Below are positions 6,496-8,942 of a stretch of DNA of 8,942 bases, one piece after another. The notes under the pieces were generated by a model. It saw only the letters and a program-made list of their open reading frames with translations, was not told the origin of the DNA and did not search any database. The DNA comes from Chloroflexota bacterium. GTDB taxonomy: Bacteria; Chloroflexota; Dehalococcoidia; UBA1151; UBA1328. Made by a program: the position numbers and the translations under genes. Position 1 is the stretch's first letter; each line of letters begins with the position of its first letter. Location: contig NYZY01000085.1 in the NCBI GenBank assembly GCA_002687335.1, positions 1-8,942 of the forward strand. Direction: 5' to 3'.

Positions 6496-6691
6496 GCCCC
6501 CATAAGTTACATACTTCAACGCCCTGAATAACAAGAACGGTCAAGCATTAATTGAACCCTTGTGATTCGGCATACCTAGTTAACGAACCCTCTATCTCAC
6601 AACAGTTGGTATGACGAAACAAACCACTTCCCGCCATCCTATTACAGGGCATCACAATATTACCGATCAGCGTATACACGCAATCAAAATT

Positions 6692-7201
6692 CTATTGCCC
6701 AATACCGTCGAGCAAAGGCTGGCAGTCTTCGATTTTTATCTCGCACAGCAGAATCAAGTTACCTACAATCGCATACGACAAGTAACTGGTCCGGGTGTTG
6801 GTTTGTGCATTAGTGATGGCACCTGAGTCAATCATTGAACTCGGCTTGCGTCGTCCAGTCGACGTATCCGCGAGATCCTGACCTAAGCTAATCGCTTCGT
6901 CATGCGATTCATACACGCGTACTTCAACATCGCGCTGCTGATAAAACCCATACCAAACACTAGTTGCCCCAGGTAACGTTTCAGGCGAAAGTTCTTTCGA
7001 CTTTTTCCATCCCACAGCAGCTACATCGTCGGCAGTGAAAACGCTGTCTGGAAGTGTGATTTGTACGGGGTCAAGATCGGACTCAACGACCGAATCATCA
7101 GATTCTCCGCAAGAAATTCCAATTAAGGCAATTATCAACACAATGAAAACAAAAATTTGTCCGCTAGGACGAACAAGTAACTGGTTAATGGATAAATACA
7201 T
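6692..7201 (-). CDS. probable lipoprotein or membrane-anchored extracytoplasmic protein, unknown function
   Basis: A 169-residue protein. It has a long N-terminal region, a hydrophobic core at about 16-30 (IFVFIVLIIALIGIS), and then Cys31 followed by an acidic linker (GESDDSVVESDLD). This is the layout of a lipoprotein signal. However, the residues before the Cys (IGIS) put Gly at position -3, where Leu, Val or Ile is usual, so a simple membrane anchor is an alternative. The mature domain (about 45-169) has WYGFYQQRDVEVRVYES (83-99), likely beta strands, and a C-terminal pair Cys153/Cys160 that could form a disulfide. I recognise no family. The start is supported by AGAG at 7210-7213, 8 nt upstream of the ATG. 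It lies 207 nt upstream of the NIPSNAP gene and 202 nt downstream of the enolase-superfamily gene, so co-transcription is uncertain. Confidence 0.78.
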   Translation of the reverse strand: MYLSINQLLVRPSGQIFVFIVLIIALIGISCGESDDSVVESDLDPVQITLPDSVFTADDVAAVGWKKSKELSPETLPGATSVWYGFYQQRDVEVRVYESHDEAISLGQDLADTSTGRRKPSSMIDSGAITNAQTNTRTSYLSYAIVGNLILLCEIKIEDCQPLLDGIGQ

Positions 7202-7343
7202 AAAAATATCTCTTCATCAGAAAATCATCAGATGACTGGGTAGTCGTATTGAAGTGATTTTCACCAAATAGTTTCGTGACCATGCATTATTTAGAACTAG
7301 ACTGCCAATTACTACTATATCTCTGCAGCAAAGAAACAATCAA

Positions 7344-7371
7344 CGAGGAGAGATCCTAACATCTCCCCCCG
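7344..7371 (-). terminator. intrinsic terminator after the enolase-superfamily gene
   Basis: On the minus strand, 32 nt past the stop at 7404, an 11-bp stem CGGGGGGAGAT / ATCTCTCCTCG closes a GTTAGG loop. It has two G-U pairs and is followed by T-rich TTGATTGTTTCTTT. On the plus strand the G-U pairs become A-C mismatches, so the structure favours minus-strand transcripts. The T-tract is interrupted, which lowers confidence. Confidence 0.5.
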
Positions 7372-7403
7372 CTTTTCGTTCAGGTTCTCAATATCGTCAA
7401 CGC

Positions 7404-8588
7404 TTAAAACCCCGGACCCCTGCCTGGTTCCCATACATGTGCACGAGCTACATCTTCGTTAAGATCCACGCCCCACCCAGGCTTAGTGGGGATCTGTAAC
7501 TCACCACCGGTGTAATCAAGAACCCCACCGGTGATTTCATCCTTCCAAGGTACATCATCAATATCAGCTTCCATGATTCGTACATTTGGAACGGTTGCAC
7601 ACAAATTAATCGAATGCATCGTAGAAAGGTGAGAATAATAGTTATGCGGAGCAATATTCAGTTCATAACTCTCAGCTAGCATTGCAATATCACGAGAACG
7701 TGCAAAACCATTCCACGGTACATCAATCATCACGTTATCCATAGAACGATTCTCAAAATAGGGTCGGTATTCACGGATTCCGAATAGATTTTCACCTGAA
7801 GTGATAGGAACCATGGTTCCTGCTTTCACTTCTGCTAGTCCTTCCGGCTCGTACATGTCAACCTCGACCCACATGGTGTTGAACTGCTCCATAACGTTGC
7901 AAATCTGACGTGCTGCCAGAGGCTTAAAGTGAAAATTGAGATCAAGAGCAATCTGAATCTGACCCTTTGTACCGTTTTCAAAAGCAGTAATGTATTTTTC
8001 TACATGGTCAAGCGTCTGCCACGTAACGTTCTGGTCAGTTGCTCCGGTACCAAATCCACCATCGTAGCCATGAGGTTTTGGCCCTGGATAATTAATGTTG
8101 GTCTTAAGAGCTTTAAATCCCTTTTCGCGAACTTCGGCGCCTAGTTCAGTAACGGCATCCAATGAGTCGAGTGGCGGAACACCGATTAGTTCATGTGCTC
8201 GAACACGGGAGGATCCACAGTGCGACCAGTAAACCTGCTGGCTCTGCCGAGTCGGTCCACCAAATAAGGCATAAACGGGAACTCCAAGTGCCTTGCCCTT
8301 GATATCCCATAATGCTAATTCGAGACCCGCTATAGCCTTGGCAGCAATTCCACCAGTTGACTGCCTGGCCAATCGATACATATCCCAATAACGTTTTTCA
8401 ACAGCCAGTGGATCCTGACCCTTAAGAATTGGTAAAAAATCGGTCACTGCTCCAACAATTCCATATGGGTTTCTTCCGTCCGACATTTCACCATACCCGG
8501 TAATGCCTTCGTCAGTCCTGACAGCCACGTATTGCCACGGTCGCCACCCGGCATCCACTACGAATGTTTCTATCGCGATAATTTTCAT
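7404..8588 (-). CDS. mandelate racemase/muconate lactonizing enzyme family protein (enolase superfamily)
   Basis: A 394-residue enolase-superfamily enzyme, which would abstract the alpha-proton of a carboxylate substrate, most likely an acid-sugar dehydratase or racemase. The N-terminal capping domain (1-115) includes DEGITGYGE (26-34) and the helix GLELALWDIKGKALG (88-102). In the barrel, metal ligands are probably Asp216 (ALDLN), Glu242 (WVEVD) and Glu266 (SGEN). The general-base dyad is Asp289 (MIDVPWNG) with His315 (IAPHN). The second-strand motif is Lys162-Thr-Asn164 (LKTN), not K-x-K, so the lysine base may be single. The protein ends in a typical GWGVDLNED segment (371-379). The ATG at 8588 is chosen, with GAGAG at 8594-8598 and a 5-nt spacer. 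A GTG at 8606 is in frame but lies upstream of that site. Substrate cannot be assigned. Confidence 0.94.
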   Translation of the reverse strand: MKIIAIETFVVDAGWRPWQYVAVRTDEGITGYGEMSDGRNPYGIVGAVTDFLPILKGQDPLAVEKRYWDMYRLARQSTGGIAAKAIAGLELALWDIKGKALGVPVYALFGGPTRQSQQVYWSHCGSSRVRAHELIGVPPLDSLDAVTELGAEVREKGFKALKTNINYPGPKPHGYDGGFGTGATDQNVTWQTLDHVEKYITAFENGTKGQIQIALDLNFHFKPLAARQICNVMEQFNTMWVEVDMYEPEGLAEVKAGTMVPITSGENLFGIREYRPYFENRSMDNVMIDVPWNGFARSRDIAMLAESYELNIAPHNYYSHLSTMHSINLCATVPNVRIMEADIDDVPWKDEITGGVLDYTGGELQIPTKPGWGVDLNEDVARAHVWEPGRGPGF

Positions 8589-8832
8589 AATTTCTCTCGT
8601 TATCACTCGTGCGCAGGTATCCCCACTTGGAAACCCACTAAGCCTTCAAGCACGATTCGATAATTGTAGACAACACACCAGACAAAAGATGAGTCCTGTG
8701 TGAACGTGATGAAAAAGTGTTCCATATGGTTGCAGTAATCACCTTTTTTCCTAATCACACCGCTAATATGGCGCCGACCAGCAAAGTTATGGTCGAGTCC
8801 AATGACATAGGCACGTGCATTTGAGGGTTTCG
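8589..8832. promoter_or_regulatory. divergent intergenic region between enolase-superfamily gene and amidohydrolase
   Basis: A 244-nt non-coding region that should hold promoters for both directions. A TACAAT resembling a -10 box sits on the minus strand (8668-8663) without a recognisable -35, and a TAATAT on the plus strand (8764-8769) likewise lacks a well-spaced partner. The open minus-strand frame crossing this region (8603-8839) overlaps the amidohydrolase start and is not protein-like. No operator repeat or RNA gene was seen. Confidence 0.3.
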
Positions 8833-8942
8833 ATGACAACGATTACTAAGTACGATCTACTTCTCAAGGGCGGACGAGTAATCGATCCTGCCAACAATAT
8901 TGATGGAATATTCGACTTGGCAATTGCGGGTCGATACGTATC
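8833..8942 (+). CDS. amidohydrolase, dihydroorotase/deacetylase-like (5' part only)
   Basis: The first 36 codons of a gene that runs off the window. The N-terminus LLLKGGRVIDPANNIDG followed by FDLAIAG is the characteristic opening of the dihydroorotase/D-hydantoinase/deacetylase branch of the metal-dependent amidohydrolase superfamily. There the first beta-sandwich strands precede the TIM barrel. The barrel and its HxH metal site lie beyond the window, so the exact reaction (deacetylase, hydantoinase or dihydroorotase) is open. The ATG has GAGGG at 8823-8827, 5 nt upstream, a good ribosome site. No signal peptide is visible. It is divergent from the enolase-superfamily gene, and the pair may be co-regulated in catabolism of an amide- or acyl-bearing acid, which is inference. 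Confidence 0.85.
   Translation, partial: MTTITKYDLLLKGGRVIDPANNIDGIFDLAIAGRYV

Noticed and set aside
5867..6544. 225-residue start for the NIPSNAP gene
   Set aside because: The extra 20 residues are not protein-like and GAGGA sits immediately before the inner ATG at 6484.
6640..6690. GCGTGTATACGC near-palindrome downstream of the lipoprotein-like gene as a terminator
   Set aside because: It is short and no T-run follows it on the minus strand.
6611..6826. Plus-strand open frame of 71 residues
   Set aside because: It largely overlaps the 3' end of the lipoprotein-like gene on the other strand and shows no family pattern or good ribosome site.

Overview
The window looks like chromosomal DNA of an uncultured bacterium with a catabolic, enzyme-rich accessory genome. 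It carries a sulfatase, a phytanoyl-CoA-type Fe/2-oxoglutarate dioxygenase, an NHL/PAL-type beta-propeller, a NIPSNAP protein, a mandelate-racemase-type enolase-superfamily enzyme and a dihydroorotase-like amidohydrolase. This mix is typical of marine SAR202-type Chloroflexota and also of Poribacteria. My preference for SAR202-like is an inference from family content and protein style, not from a marker gene. No rRNA, tRNA, CRISPR array, transposase, integrase or phage gene is visible.

Layout. At 1-127 (+) an open frame may be the tail of a gene lying mostly outside the window. A cytoplasmic-looking sulfatase follows (167-1630, +), then a stand-alone beta-class adenine DNA methyltransferase (1785-2645, +). 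Convergent to these is a three-gene minus-strand cluster, read 4976 to 2782: a small conserved protein, a PhyH-family dioxygenase whose start overlaps the small gene's stop by 8 nt, and a PAL-like six-bladed propeller. About 300 nt of non-coding DNA separates this cluster from a divergently read orphan membrane protein (5285-5836, +). Three minus-strand genes come next: a NIPSNAP protein (5867-6484), a probable lipoprotein (6692-7201) and an enolase-superfamily enzyme (7404-8588) with a plausible terminator just past its stop. A 244-nt divergent intergenic region leads to an amidohydrolase truncated by the window edge (8833 onward, +).

The most thought-provoking unit is the 4976-2782 cluster. 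Peptide alpha-amidation in animals is a two-step reaction in which a hydroxylase (PHM) makes a carbinolamide and a beta-propeller lyase (PAL) cleaves it. Here a mononuclear-iron hydroxylase sits directly upstream of a propeller that keeps the residues lining up with the PAL zinc and catalytic residues. The two could form an analogous hydroxylase-lyase (N-dealkylation) pair. This is a hypothesis. The dioxygenase also has an unresolved C-terminal reading frame: a second frame stays open to a stop that abuts the propeller start codon. The enolase-superfamily enzyme and the amidohydrolase, transcribed divergently, may serve one catabolic route.
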